Shown here in pieces: positions 53,469-63,018 of a DNA stretch of 64,000 nucleotides. The translations under genes were made by a program, and so were the position numbers. Each line of letters starts with the position of its first letter. Positions within the stretch are counted from its first letter, which is position 1. The DNA is from Longibacter salinarum (lineage in GTDB: Bacteria > Bacteroidota > Rhodothermia > Rhodothermales > Salinibacteraceae). The stretch covers positions 62,001-126,000 of the forward strand of contig NZ_PDEQ01000005.1 in the NCBI RefSeq assembly GCF_002554795.1, written 5' to 3'. The notes beneath the pieces were generated by a model that saw nothing but the letters and a program-made list of their open reading frames with translations, was not told where the DNA came from and searched no databases.

Positions 53469-55571
53469 TCACCCCACCCGGGCGAAAGAATCCTGGCGTG
53501 GGCGGTACTCCGCGTCGTATCGGTCTCGGATGCGGCTGTGCTCCGGTGCATCGAGCTCGGGGTCGCGTTCGACGAGTTCCTGCGCGCCCTCCCGCGCCTC
53601 CTCGATCAGATCCTCGTCTTCCGTGATGTCGGCGATCTTCAGGTCCGGCAGACCGCTCTGGCGCGTGCCGAAGAAGTCGCCGGCGCCGCGGATCTGCAGG
53701 TCGCGCTCGCTGATCTCGAAGCCGTCGTTCGTATCGACCATCGCCTGCAGACGCTCCTTCGCCTCGGCCGACCGCTTGTAGCCGGCCATGAGGATGCAAT
53801 AGCTCTGAATGTCGCTTCGCCCGACGCGTCCGCGGAGCTGGTGCAGCTGGCTGAGACCAAATCGCTCGGCGTGCTCAATGATCATGAGCGTCGCGTTGGC
53901 GACATCCACGCCCACCTCGATCACCGTCGTAGACACGAGCAGGTCGATCTCTCCGTTCTTGAACCGGCGCATCGTGGCGTCCTTCTCGTCGGACTTCATC
54001 TGACCGTGGACGAGCCCGACAGTGTGATTTGAAAACTGCTTCTGCAGCTTCTCGTAGCCGCTGACGGCGTCCTTCAGGTCGACCTTTTCACTCTCCTCTA
54101 CGAGCGGATAGACGACGTACGCCTGCTGCCCCTTCTCCAGCTGGTCCTGGACGAAGGCGTAGACCTCGCCGCGCCGCTTCTCGGCGCGAAGCACCGTTTT
54201 CACCGGCTTGCGCCCGGCCGGCATCTCGTCCATGATCGACACATCGAGATCGCCGTAGAGCGTCATCGCAAGGGAGCGCGGGATGGGCGTTGCCGTCATC
54301 AGCAGCATGTGCGGACGGTCGCCCTTGTCGAAGATGGTCGCCCGCTGCGCCACACCGAACCGGTGCTGCTCGTCAACGATGGCAAGACCGAGCCGGTCGA
54401 ACTGCACCTCCTCCTGGATGAGCGCGTGCGTACCCACGGCCACGGGCGCATCTGCGGAGCGAACGGCCCGAAGCGCCTCTTCTCGCTCGCTCTTGGACTG
54501 GCTCCCGATCAGAAGGCGCGGCTCGATACCAAGCGGGTTCAGATACTTGCGCAGGTTGGTGTAGTGCTGCTCCGCGAGGATCTCCGTCGGTGCCATAAAC
54601 GCGCTCTGATAGCCGCTGTCGAGCGCATGCATCATGGCCGCGACGGCAACGACGGTCTTTCCGCTTCCCACGTCGCCCTGGACCAGCCGGTTCATCTGTG
54701 TGCCGGTCTGCGTGTCGGCAATCACGTCTTTGAGCGCCCGCTTCTGCGCTCCGGTCAACTCGAAGGGCAAAACCTCGCGGACGAACTGGCGCGTGTAGTC
54801 GCCCGGCTCGTCGAACATCGGCCCCGCGATCTCGCTACGGGACTGGCGCATGTCCGCCAGAAGTAGCTGGATGTAGAAGAGCTCCTCAAACTTCAGGCGA
54901 GTGCGGGCGCGGGATAGCTCTGACTGCGACTTCGGGAAGTGAATGGCCCGGAGCGCGACTCGCCCCTCCATGAGTTCAAACCGGTCCGTCATCCAGTCCG
55001 GTAGCGGTTCCTCGAGCTTCAGACCGTGCTCCTTGAACAGGTTGTACACCACGCGGCGGATGCTGCGGCTGTTGAGACCGACCTTGTCCATCGCCTCGCT
55101 GCCCGGGTACAGCGCCACGATCCGGCCGGTGTCGAGCAGAGCGCTCTCACCCTCCAATTTGTCGTAGTCCGGGTGCGTCATCGAAAACCACCGGCCGTAC
55201 TTCTGCACTTTGCCGTGGAACGCGACGCGTTCACCCACCTCGAAGACCTTCGGAATAAACCAGATGCCCTGAAACCAGGTGCATTTCATCTTTGCGCCTC
55301 GCTCCCCTTCAAGGATGAGTTCGAAGCGCTTGGACCGCTTGCCCGGAACGATATCCTTGGCGCGGACCGTCCCCACGACCGTGACAGGGTCGCTGCTTTC
55401 ACGGAGTTGCCCGACGGGCGTAATGGTCGAGCGATCGAGGTAGCGACGCGGATAGAAATGAAGGAGGTCGCGGACCGTCCGAACCCCAAACTGATCGTCC
55501 CAAACCTCCGCCCGACGCTCCCCCACGCCTTTCAGATAGCGGACCGATTCCTGGAGAAAGTCGTCGCTCAT
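53469..55571 (-). CDS. recG: ATP-dependent DNA helicase RecG
   Basis: 700 residues. RecG remodels stalled replication forks. The N-terminal wedge/OB domain has YPRRYLDRSTI and VGTVRAKDIVPGKR. Helicase motifs: LTGAQKRALKDVIAD (Q), LVQGDVGSGKTVVA (Walker A), MAPTEILAEQH, AIVDEQHRFGV (DEQH box), MTATPIPRSLAMT, VSTTVIEVGVDVANATLMIIE and LHQLRGRVGRSDIQSYCIL. The C-terminal wedge-binding segment has RGAGDFFGTRQSGLPDLKIAD. SSB in this window has the acidic tip that binds RecG. Confidence 0.97.
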   Translation of the reverse strand: MSDDFLQESVRYLKGVGERRAEVWDDQFGVRTVRDLLHFYPRRYLDRSTITPVGQLRESSDPVTVVGTVRAKDIVPGKRSKRFELILEGERGAKMKCTWFQGIWFIPKVFEVGERVAFHGKVQKYGRWFSMTHPDYDKLEGESALLDTGRIVALYPGSEAMDKVGLNSRSIRRVVYNLFKEHGLKLEEPLPDWMTDRFELMEGRVALRAIHFPKSQSELSRARTRLKFEELFYIQLLLADMRQSRSEIAGPMFDEPGDYTRQFVREVLPFELTGAQKRALKDVIADTQTGTQMNRLVQGDVGSGKTVVAVAAMMHALDSGYQSAFMAPTEILAEQHYTNLRKYLNPLGIEPRLLIGSQSKSEREEALRAVRSADAPVAVGTHALIQEEVQFDRLGLAIVDEQHRFGVAQRATIFDKGDRPHMLLMTATPIPRSLAMTLYGDLDVSIMDEMPAGRKPVKTVLRAEKRRGEVYAFVQDQLEKGQQAYVVYPLVEESEKVDLKDAVSGYEKLQKQFSNHTVGLVHGQMKSDEKDATMRRFKNGEIDLLVSTTVIEVGVDVANATLMIIEHAERFGLSQLHQLRGRVGRSDIQSYCILMAGYKRSAEAKERLQAMVDTNDGFEISERDLQIRGAGDFFGTRQSGLPDLKIADITEDEDLIEEAREGAQELVERDPELDAPEHSRIRDRYDAEYRPRQDSFARVG

Positions 55572-55805
55572 GATCCCTCGGCGGCAGCCTGATCGAATCC
55601 CGGATTCATGTCCGACATACCGACAGCGGCGATATCCGGACGATCAGGTACACACAGGATACACAGTCTGCGTTCCGAGAGGATTGGTTCCTCGTGAATG
55701 GTAGATCGCGGATCGGATTTACTCCCTCCAAAGGAGTCACAATCACCGAGCTACGGAAAAACCCTGACCGTACAGGTCAACTACACTGCGCGACCGGCAG
55801 CGCAA

Positions 55806-55843
55806 ACCAACTCTGAACTTTGAACTCTGTACTTTGAACTATT
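55806..55843. repeat. Short GAACTTT-word array next to ridA
   Basis: Variants of GAACTTT, GAACTCT and GTACTTT recur about every 8 bp and end at the ridA stop. It is of the same style as the other word arrays but uses a different word. Confidence 0.6.
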
Positions 55844-56247
55844 TACCGTACAGCGATACAGCTGACTTCCACGCGTGCGTTGCGCGGAAGGGCGGCGACC
55901 TGCACGGCCTGACGAGCCGGCGGGGTCTCGTTGAAGTACCGAGCGTAGACTTCGTTGACCTGCGCGTAGTCGTTCACGTCGGTCAGGAAAACCTCACACC
56001 GGACGACGTTCTCGAAGTCCATACTGGCTGCATGGAGGACGGCACCCAGGTTCTCGAGAACACGCTCGGTCTCCTCCTCTACGGAGCCCGAAATCATGCT
56101 ACCGGTTTCCGGATCGATGGCGATCTGACCGGACACATACAGTGTGTTATCCACCAGAATTCCCTGGCTGTACGGACCGATCGCGGCCGGGGCGAGCGGC
56201 GTTTTCACAGTCGTACGAGACGTACGCGTTGAAGACGAACTGGACAT
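55843..56247 (-). CDS. ridA: RidA family protein (enamine/imine deaminase)
   Basis: 134 residues from ATG 56247; an ATG 21 bp upstream would only add a few residues. It hydrolyses reactive 2-aminoacrylate-type enamines. APAAIGPYSQGILVDNTLYVSGQIAIDPETG, ENLGAVLHAASMDFENVVRCEVFLTD and the catalytic Arg in TPPARQAVQVAALPRNARVEVSCIA match the archetypal RidA subgroup. It is divergent from mnmA. Confidence 0.95.
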   Translation of the reverse strand: MSSSSSTRTSRTTVKTPLAPAAIGPYSQGILVDNTLYVSGQIAIDPETGSMISGSVEEETERVLENLGAVLHAASMDFENVVRCEVFLTDVNDYAQVNEVYARYFNETPPARQAVQVAALPRNARVEVSCIAVR

Positions 56248-56555
56248 AAAGAAGCGGGGGATCGGCACCTGAGAACTGACAGCTTACAACATCTACTTCG
56301 CCCCGGCACAGTACAAGCGAATATTGAGGAAAGACACCCCGTCCCCTGTGAGTTATCTGGGAAGAGAAGGACAATACGGGTACAGAAAAGACAGTAAGCG
56401 CCTTCACCGGGCAGTGACGTCCCCCCGGACGTTGAATCTGACAGCCCCTCGCGGTGCCCTCCAGCGTCTCAAACCCGGAACGTCTAGTCATACGACGCCG
56501 TTTTCATTCTCTGCACGCGGGAAAACCGCATTTTATAGAACGATCTGGAAGATTC

Positions 56556-57731
56556 ATGAGCAGCAAGGGACGCGTACTGGTCGCGATGAGTGGCGGCGTG
56601 GACTCGTCGGTGACGGCGGTTCTCCTGGCCGAGCAGGGCTACGATGTGGTCGGGATTACCATGAAGACATGGGACTACTCGACCAGTGGGGGGCGAAGTG
56701 ACAAGGAAGTCGGCTGCTGCACGCTGGAGTCGATGAATGATGCTCGCGCAATTGCGCTGAAGCACGACTTCACGCATTTCATCGTCGACATCCGGGAAGA
56801 GTTCGGCGACTGGGTCATCAACCGGTTCACGAACGACTATCTCGCCGGCCGGACACCGAACCCATGCGTTCTGTGCAACACGCATATCAAGTGGGCCGCC
56901 CTTCTCCGACGCGCCGACGATCTCGACTGCGAGTACATCGCGACAGGGCACTATGCTCGCGTTCGTCACGATGAAGAGTCGGGGCGCTACCTCCTCCAGC
57001 GAGGGAAAGACAGAAATAAAGACCAGAGTTACGCGCTCTGGGGCCTTCCGCAGGAGCACCTGTCCCGCTCGATCTTCCCACTGGGCGAATACACGAAGCC
57101 CGAGATTCGCCAGATGGCATCCGATTTCGGTCTCGACCGCGTGGCCCAGAAGCCCGACTCGTACGAAATCTGCTTTATCCCCGATAACGACTACGGTCGG
57201 TTTCTGAAAGATCGGGTGGACGGCCTGGAGGAAGAGGTAAGCGGAGGTGACTTCGTCCTGAAGGATGGAACGGTCGTTGGCCAACACGAGGGGTATCCGT
57301 TTTACACCATCGGGCAACGCCGTGGGCTTGACCTCGCACTCGGCCACCGCGTGTACGTGACGCACATCAACCCCGACACGAATACGATCACCGTCGGGCC
57401 GAAGGAAGACCTGATGCAGCAAACGCTGACGGCGCGTGAGATCAACCTGGTCAAGAAGCCATCGATTGACGAAGAGCAGCCAGCCTGGGGCTCCATCCGA
57501 TATAATGATGATGGTGCCGGATGCCTGGTGTGGCAACCGGATGATGATACCCTCAAAGTGGCGTTCGCTGAACCGCGGCGCGCTATTACCGCCGGGCAGT
57601 CGGTCGTGTTGTACGAGGGCGATGATGTTCTTGGCGGGGGGTGGATCCACGAGGTCGGCTCGGACCCCGATGCGACGGAGCGCGTCCCGCAGGTCGATGT
57701 CCTGGAATCCGATGTCGGCATCCTGAGCTAA
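56556..57731 (+). CDS. mnmA: tRNA 2-thiouridylase MnmA
   Basis: 391 residues from ATG 56556. It makes the 2-thio group of wobble uridine in tRNA Lys, Glu and Gln. The PP-loop is AMSGGVDSSVTAVLL, the nucleophile Cys107 is in NPCVLCNTHIKW, and the second catalytic Cys206 is in SYEICFIPDNDYG. ATGHYARV and KDQSYALWGL are conserved, and YTIGQRRGL is in the central domain. An extended C-terminal beta barrel follows. Confidence 0.97.
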   Translation: MSSKGRVLVAMSGGVDSSVTAVLLAEQGYDVVGITMKTWDYSTSGGRSDKEVGCCTLESMNDARAIALKHDFTHFIVDIREEFGDWVINRFTNDYLAGRTPNPCVLCNTHIKWAALLRRADDLDCEYIATGHYARVRHDEESGRYLLQRGKDRNKDQSYALWGLPQEHLSRSIFPLGEYTKPEIRQMASDFGLDRVAQKPDSYEICFIPDNDYGRFLKDRVDGLEEEVSGGDFVLKDGTVVGQHEGYPFYTIGQRRGLDLALGHRVYVTHINPDTNTITVGPKEDLMQQTLTAREINLVKKPSIDEEQPAWGSIRYNDDGAGCLVWQPDDDTLKVAFAEPRRAITAGQSVVLYEGDDVLGGGWIHEVGSDPDATERVPQVDVLESDVGILS

Positions 57732-57773
57732 CGTTTCCCTTCTCGCTTTCCTTTACGTCCCTGCCTTTCGCCC

Positions 57774-58133
57774 ATGCGATGTGCTCTGACTCTACTTCTT
57801 GGACTGGTCCTCGCGTTCGGCACGGCTGGCTGCTTGACCAGTGACTCCACGCCGGCGAACCCACCGTCCGCTTCGCAGGATACGTCACAACACTCTGACA
57901 ACACCGTGACCGGCACAGGCACCATCTCATTCGTGGATCTCGAAGGCGGCTTTTACGCCATTACATCCGACGACGGCGTGAAATACGACCCAACCGGCAG
58001 CCTCGAAGAGGATTTCCAGCAGGAAGGATTGCGCGTCCGATTTACCGTCCGCCCGAAGGAAGATGTCATGACGACACGTATGTGGGGGACGCCCGTCGAA
58101 GTGGAAGAGATCGAGCGCATCGAAGACGAGTAG
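57774..58133 (+). CDS. Small lipoprotein with GTISFVD domain
   Basis: 119 residues. The signal sequence ends in lipobox GTAGC (Cys20). After a Ser/Thr-rich spacer comes a 70-residue domain: GTISFVDLEGGFYAITSDDGVKYDP, GLRVRFTVRPKEDV and MWGTPVEVEEIERI. The pattern suggests a small beta barrel. It begins 43 bp after mnmA. A cytosolic copy of the same domain lies 255 bp downstream. The domain's function is not known to me. Confidence 0.82.
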   Translation: MRCALTLLLGLVLAFGTAGCLTSDSTPANPPSASQDTSQHSDNTVTGTGTISFVDLEGGFYAITSDDGVKYDPTGSLEEDFQQEGLRVRFTVRPKEDVMTTRMWGTPVEVEEIERIEDE

Positions 58134-58387
58134 CGTTGCTGCGCATTTCTACTGTTCGCTACGCATAATCCAGCTTGACCGTGTGCGGGCAGAGACGTCA
58201 GAATTCTCGGATAGACGCTTCCGAGATCTCCGCACGGTAATCCGTCCGTTTGTGCTTTAGACTGCAAGACAGTACGACACTGCCGGATCGGTCTCCACAG
58301 TTGGGGCTGGCGGACGCTCCTCGTCCGATCTCCTGCTTGGGACGGGGCCGTTCTTTGTCTTCCGCTTCCACTCAAATCCCGGAGACC

Positions 58388-58636
58388 ATGTTGAAAGGCA
58401 AAGGTACGATTTCATTCGTCGACCAGAAAGGCGGATTCTTTGCAATTCACGCCGATAGCGGTGCACAATACAACCCTGGCGGGCTGCACGAGAAGTTTCA
58501 CAAAGAGGGACTTCGTGTCCGATTTGCGGTCACGCCGAAAGAAGGTTCTATGGTCGAAGAGCAGTGGGGCACGCCGGTCGAGGTCCACGAGATCGAAATG
58601 CTGGACGAAGAGTCTACCCCTGACATGAGGCAGTAG
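58388..58636 (+). CDS. Small cytosolic protein with GTISFVD domain
   Basis: 82 residues from ATG 58388. MLKGKGTISFVDQKGGFFAIHADSGAQYNP and GLRVRFAVTPKEGSM...WGTPVEVHEIEML align over almost the full length with the lipoprotein upstream, but there is no signal sequence or lipobox. The start is taken where homology begins. It is probably a paralogue arising from tandem duplication, located in the cytoplasm. Confidence 0.75.
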   Translation: MLKGKGTISFVDQKGGFFAIHADSGAQYNPGGLHEKFHKEGLRVRFAVTPKEGSMVEEQWGTPVEVHEIEMLDEESTPDMRQ

Positions 58637-58744
58637 GCAATGGCGGACGGAAACGGTCGAAGAAGCCACCTTAGTACGAGATCGAAACTCGTTGCTTCTG
58701 TCTATCGGGTCAACGCAGCCGTCCAACTTCATTCGTGCTCTCGG

Positions 58745-59806
58745 CTAGGTTGCGTCGAGCTGATTGACGTCGCACATGTCGTAGATCCGTGAGACGGTAC
58801 GCTCGAACTTCTCGGCAATGGCCTGCGCGATGCCCGCGTGCGCGTCGCGGTCGAACCACTCCTCCGGCGGATGGGCGGCGCTGAAGTGAACGTCAGGAGC
58901 ATCCGGGGCGAGGTACAGATCATCAATCACCCGTAGAAGCCGGAGTGCGTCGTCCGTGTCGTGAATCTGAATTCCAGGCACATAGAGAGACTGCGCCTCC
59001 ATCAGCGCCCGCATGAGCACAGGATGCGGCGTCTCGGTCGTCTTCCGCCGCAGCTCTGAAAAGGGCAGCCATAGCGCCTGTTTTTCGTCGGACTCGTATG
59101 CCGCGCGAATGGCTTCGTCCGCAGTCTGCTCTGGCCCGATCCACCCGCTCCCCGGTCGCTTCTTTTTCTGTGACCGTCGGTAGTCTTCTCCGCCGACGAA
59201 CAGCACATCGTACTGCTCGCGGAACGTTTCCCGGAGAAACCGGCGGAATCGGCCCGGCCCCACCTTGTTTGACAGAAACTGTTCGGGTTCGACATTGCTC
59301 GTCGCCAGTAGACGAACGCCGCGCTGCTCCAGCGTCTGCAGTACCAACACCAGTCGTGCCTCGTTGGCAGCATCGTCGATCTCGATTTCGTCGAGGCACA
59401 GTACCTCACAGCGATCGGCTACACGTTCCGCGAACCGCGCCGGGTGCTCCGTGAGGCGAAAGAGCGCGTTCGAGTGCAGAAATCCGCAGGGCACGTCCGG
59501 GGTAAGGGCGTGGTACGCCGACGCCAGCAGGTGCGTCTTGCCCGTTCCAACGGGGCCGACGAGGTAGAGCCCCTTTGACTGACGGCTTGACTGGGAGAAC
59601 AATCGCCGCATTCGCTGCCCGAGCGTAGGCACGGTTTGCGCATTTTCCACAAACCGACGGACGGCACGAACGGCTTCCTCCTGACTCGACGTTTTCGCTC
59701 GATACGACGAGAAGGTCGCGTCGGAAAAACGATCCGGAAGTGAGAGCATCGGCGATAAGAGCGGAAAATCCCAGGGTCCACGGTCCTCCATTGGCGTTAT
59801 AGGCAC
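58745..59806 (-). CDS. zapE: AFG1/ZapE family ATPase
   Basis: 353 residues; a second ATG 15 bp inside is an alternative start. Walker A is GLYLVGPVGTGKTHLLASAYHAL, followed by FLHSNALFRLTEHP and Walker B VLCLDEIEIDDAANEARLV. Sensor 1 is RLLATSNVEPEQFLSNKVGPGRF. The family norm is DEFFVSDIADA; here DEIEIDDAANEA differs, so it is a divergent member. ZapE/AFG1 proteins act in cell division or in quality control of membrane proteins. Confidence 0.85.
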   Translation of the reverse strand: MPITPMEDRGPWDFPLLSPMLSLPDRFSDATFSSYRAKTSSQEEAVRAVRRFVENAQTVPTLGQRMRRLFSQSSRQSKGLYLVGPVGTGKTHLLASAYHALTPDVPCGFLHSNALFRLTEHPARFAERVADRCEVLCLDEIEIDDAANEARLVLVLQTLEQRGVRLLATSNVEPEQFLSNKVGPGRFRRFLRETFREQYDVLFVGGEDYRRSQKKKRPGSGWIGPEQTADEAIRAAYESDEKQALWLPFSELRRKTTETPHPVLMRALMEAQSLYVPGIQIHDTDDALRLLRVIDDLYLAPDAPDVHFSAAHPPEEWFDRDAHAGIAQAIAEKFERTVSRIYDMCDVNQLDAT

Positions 59807-60011
59807 ATCCCGGCCACGGATGTGAAGACGCCACAGACCGTACGTATGCGTATCATGAAGGACGGATGCGTAGGAACACTGAATTTCCCACAGCGGTTAA
59901 ATTTCTGTCTTAACCTCTCACATTGCAAGCCGAGTGTAGTGATGCCAAGGGATCTGTCCACCGGACAGTCAGCCGTATCGGTCCCCGTGTCGCGCACCAC
60001 AACGTACCTCC

Positions 60012-61445
60012 ATGGATCGGAAAGACTTGACGCGGATCGACGACTACACGTGGGAAATCCCCCAGTCTTTCCGTGAGGGTATGCGCGTCCCGATCCGGAT
60101 TCTCGCCAACGAGGAGCTGGTCGACGACATCATCACCGGCGAAGCCATCGAACAGGCGGTTCAGACGGCCCATCTTCCGGGCCTTGTCGGTCACCTCGTG
60201 GTGATGCCGGATGTCTACTCCGGTCAGGGTGCGCCCGTAGGCATTGTGGCGGCGTCGAAATATCCTGCTGGAGCGATTGCTCCCGGCGCCATCGGTCACG
60301 ACATCAACACCGGTGTCCGCCTCCTCGGGTCGAGCATCAAGCGGGCAGACGCGGACGACCTGATGGATGAGCTCGCCGACAAGCTCCACGAGTTCATCCC
60401 GTGTGGAGTGGACGCCGAGGGCTCCCTTCAGCTGAGCAAGAGTGAGATTGACCACGTCGCGCAGTCCGGCGCGCAGTGGGCACTGCGGAAGGATATGGCC
60501 AAGCAGGATGACCTGGTTCGGGCCGAAGAGGGAGGACGCCTGAACGAAGCCAACCCGTCGAAAGTCAGTGAAACGGCCCGCGCGCTCGGCGCCCAGCAAC
60601 TCGGCACACTCGGAGGCGGTGAGCACTTCATCGAGATCAGCTACGTCGATGAAGTCTTCAACCGCGCCGCGGCCATCACGATGGGCCTCAAGGAAGGCCG
60701 TCTCACGGCTCAGATCCACTGCGGCTCTCGTGGATACGGCCGCCAGGTCTGCGCCGACTACATCGAGCGCTTCCAGGACGTTGCAGACAAGTACGACGCC
60801 CACCCGCCGAACCCGAACCTTGCGTTCGTCCCCCTGGACGCGTCGGAGGCGGAGGACTACATGGGTGCAATGCGAGCCGCGGCCAATTACGCATATGCCA
60901 ATCGCCAGGTGCTCGCTCATCGCGTGCGCGAAGCCTTCGACGAGGTCATCGAGGGGGGCGGCGACAGTCTGCGCACCGTGTACGACGTAGCACACAACCT
61001 CGGCCAGGTCGAGATGCACGAGGTGGAAGGAAAGCACATGCGCTGCTACGTCCACAGGAAAGGTGCTGCTCGCGCCTTCGGTCCCGGCACGCCCGGCATT
61101 TCGCTCCCGTACCGCGCGCTCGGCCAGCCGGTCATCGTTCCGGGCAGCATGGGAGAAACGTCGTGGGTCATGCTCGCAACGCGCGATGCCATGTCGAAGA
61201 GCTTCGGTAGCGCCTGTCATGGTGCCGGCCGCACGATGAGCCGCCACGAAGCCAGCTATCAGGGTGAGGCGATACTGGACGACCAGCTCGAGAACCGCGG
61301 CGTCCGCGTCCGGTCGGGCGATACCTCCACCTCCGGCGGCGTACAGCTCAAAGAAAATATCGATGCCGTGGTCGACACGGTCTCCGGTGCGGGCCTTGCC
61401 GGCAAGGTCGCCCGACTCAAGCCGCTTGCCGTCGTCCACGGATAG
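60012..61445 (+). CDS. RtcB family RNA ligase, divergent active site
   Basis: 477 residues covering the whole RtcB fold. RtcB joins RNA 3'-phosphate (or 2',3'-cyclic phosphate) and 5'-OH ends with GTP and Mn2+. The guanylylated His is present (His403 in CHGAGRTMSR), as are ligands Asp97, His205, His236 in HCGSRG and His328 in DVAHN. Several hallmark positions differ: GHDINTGVRLL has Thr100 for the metal-binding Cys, MPDVYSGQG has Tyr for His, GGGEHF has Glu for Asn, and the C-terminal VVKG is VVHG. No archease gene is adjacent. A terminator follows. Confidence 0.88.
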   Translation: MDRKDLTRIDDYTWEIPQSFREGMRVPIRILANEELVDDIITGEAIEQAVQTAHLPGLVGHLVVMPDVYSGQGAPVGIVAASKYPAGAIAPGAIGHDINTGVRLLGSSIKRADADDLMDELADKLHEFIPCGVDAEGSLQLSKSEIDHVAQSGAQWALRKDMAKQDDLVRAEEGGRLNEANPSKVSETARALGAQQLGTLGGGEHFIEISYVDEVFNRAAAITMGLKEGRLTAQIHCGSRGYGRQVCADYIERFQDVADKYDAHPPNPNLAFVPLDASEAEDYMGAMRAAANYAYANRQVLAHRVREAFDEVIEGGGDSLRTVYDVAHNLGQVEMHEVEGKHMRCYVHRKGAARAFGPGTPGISLPYRALGQPVIVPGSMGETSWVMLATRDAMSKSFGSACHGAGRTMSRHEASYQGEAILDDQLENRGVRVRSGDTSTSGGVQLKENIDAVVDTVSGAGLAGKVARLKPLAVVHG

Positions 61446-61480
61446 GAGACCGGTCGCCCTTCCAAGGCATCTCATTCCAG

Positions 61481-61531
61481 AACCGCCGCCTTCCCTGTGC
61501 AATTCTGCATGGGTGGAGCGCGGTGGTTTTC
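61481..61531 (+). terminator. Intrinsic terminator after rtcB
   Basis: AACCGCCGC pairs with GCGGTGGTT, with an inner GTGCA/TGCAT and CCC/GGG stem, followed by TTTTCT. Confidence 0.8.
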
Positions 61532-62110
61532 TATTGGTGGTCCCAAAAACTCCGTGTCGAGGAGCCCTGCTCCTGCAGTGGGCATGTCCCCGACATCGAG
61601 TTGACGGAAAAGAATTAAAACGAGTGGTTACGTTTAACCCGCCGTCAAATCATTTTCACGCCTCCAGCACGACTACGGGGTAACGTCCCGAATCCGGTTT
61701 CTTCATTTGTACGTAGGCGAGTATTGAGAATCGAAATCACTAGTCCTCCCCCGCTTACGTGCTTCGTTTTCGAGACCTTTACAGTATTCATGCGGCGTGA
61801 GTAGCATACTGCATGTTGTCGGAGCCGCAGTAATAACGTGACATTGGCGCTGACGTGCGCACCCGTCTATCGGCCGAATAAGCCTTCAAGACGAGCAAAC
61901 CCTGGGGCCGCAAACACCCCAGAAACGCGCGACACAACCGTTCATGCACTTCACTTAACGACAGTTTGCCCGCACACAGGAAGTTTTCCTCACTCGGGAT
62001 CCGGGGACACCCCGCAACTGGCGCATCCCCGCCTGTCACCCTCAGGTATGCAGCGGCTTCGTCCATGCTGCCGCCTCATTTCTGTCTTTGAGACGTGAGT
62101 CCGATCTACC
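61532..62110. other. 579-bp region upstream of the first response regulator
   Basis: No credible gene. A CTGGGG/CCCCAG hairpin lies near 61901-61921. The response-regulator promoter is presumably within the last 150 bp, but I cannot place it with confidence. Confidence 0.4.
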
Positions 62111-62848
62111 ATGAAACAAGAAAAGAACGCTCCATACATTCTCGTTGTCGAAGACGACAGCGAACTCAGCACCTCGCTTATGCTCTTTCTAGAGTCCGAG
62201 GGGTATCGCGTCAAACTTGCCGAAGACGGTGAGTCCGGTCGTGAAGAGGCTACGCGCCTCCCCGGCTACGACCTGATCGTTCTCGACGCCAAACTGCCGG
62301 ATAAGAGCGGGTTTCAGGTTCTTCGCCAGGCGCGCACCGAAGGCGTGCAGACTCCTGTTCTGATGCTTACGGGACTCGGCGATCACGAGCACAAGATGCG
62401 CGGCTTCCACCTTGGAGCCGATGATTACCTGACCAAGCCGTTCGCTACGGAAGAACTGCTGGCACGGATCGAGGCTCTCCTGCGTCGCGAGGCGCAGGCG
62501 CATGAGGAAGGCGGCGTGTTCCACGTTGGTGGACTCGATGTTGACCTCAACGAGCATACCGTCACACGGGACGGATCGAGCGTCAGCTTGACCGATCTGG
62601 AGCAGTCGCTGCTTGAGTATTTGCTCCGCCGCCGCGGTCGTACCGCCACGCGCGAACAGATTCTTCGCGATGTGTGGGACCTTCCCGCCGAGGTGGAGAC
62701 GCGTACCATCGACCGCCATGTCAACGCCCTCCGCGACGTTATGGATGGCACCGACGAAAAGTCGTGGGCGATTCAGAGCGTGTATGGTATTGGCTATAAA
62801 CTGGTCGGTGCCGAGCGCTCCAGCGCCAGTCCTGCCGCCACAGCATGA
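62111..62848 (+). CDS. OmpR/PhoB-type response regulator
   Basis: 245 residues. Receiver domain: acidic pair in LVVEDDSELS, phospho-acceptor Asp59 in LIVLDAKLPDKSG, Thr in LMLTGLGDHEH and Lys in DDYLTKPF. The C-terminal winged helix (about 140-235) has LTDLEQSLLEYLLRRRGRTATREQILRDVW, TRTIDRHVNALRDVM and IQSVYGIGYKLV. No histidine kinase gene is beside it, so it is an orphan in this window. It converges on a second regulator of the same type. Confidence 0.95.
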   Translation: MKQEKNAPYILVVEDDSELSTSLMLFLESEGYRVKLAEDGESGREEATRLPGYDLIVLDAKLPDKSGFQVLRQARTEGVQTPVLMLTGLGDHEHKMRGFHLGADDYLTKPFATEELLARIEALLRREAQAHEEGGVFHVGGLDVDLNEHTVTRDGSSVSLTDLEQSLLEYLLRRRGRTATREQILRDVWDLPAEVETRTIDRHVNALRDVMDGTDEKSWAIQSVYGIGYKLVGAERSSASPAATA

Positions 62849-62894
62849 TGCCAACAAACGTCCCGGATCGGTAGCACAACCCCTCAAACGCAGA

Positions 62895-62939
62895 GCGGGC
62901 GAACGGAGCCATCACTGGCCGTTCGCCCGTTTCGCTTTT
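62895..62939 (+). terminator. Intrinsic terminator after the first response regulator
   Basis: CGGGCGAACGG pairs exactly with CCGTTCGCCCG, followed by TTTCGCTTTT. Confidence 0.9.
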
Positions 62940-63018
62940 CGTCGCGTGGTGGATTTCCGCGTGGTGTAGACGTTAACCTCAGGCACAACGCCTATGGCGA
63001 CGTCTCTGTCTCAGTATG

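Noticed and set aside
59910-61502. A 530-codon frame antisense to rtcB
   Set aside because: It is a shadow frame; the plus strand encodes a full RtcB-type protein.
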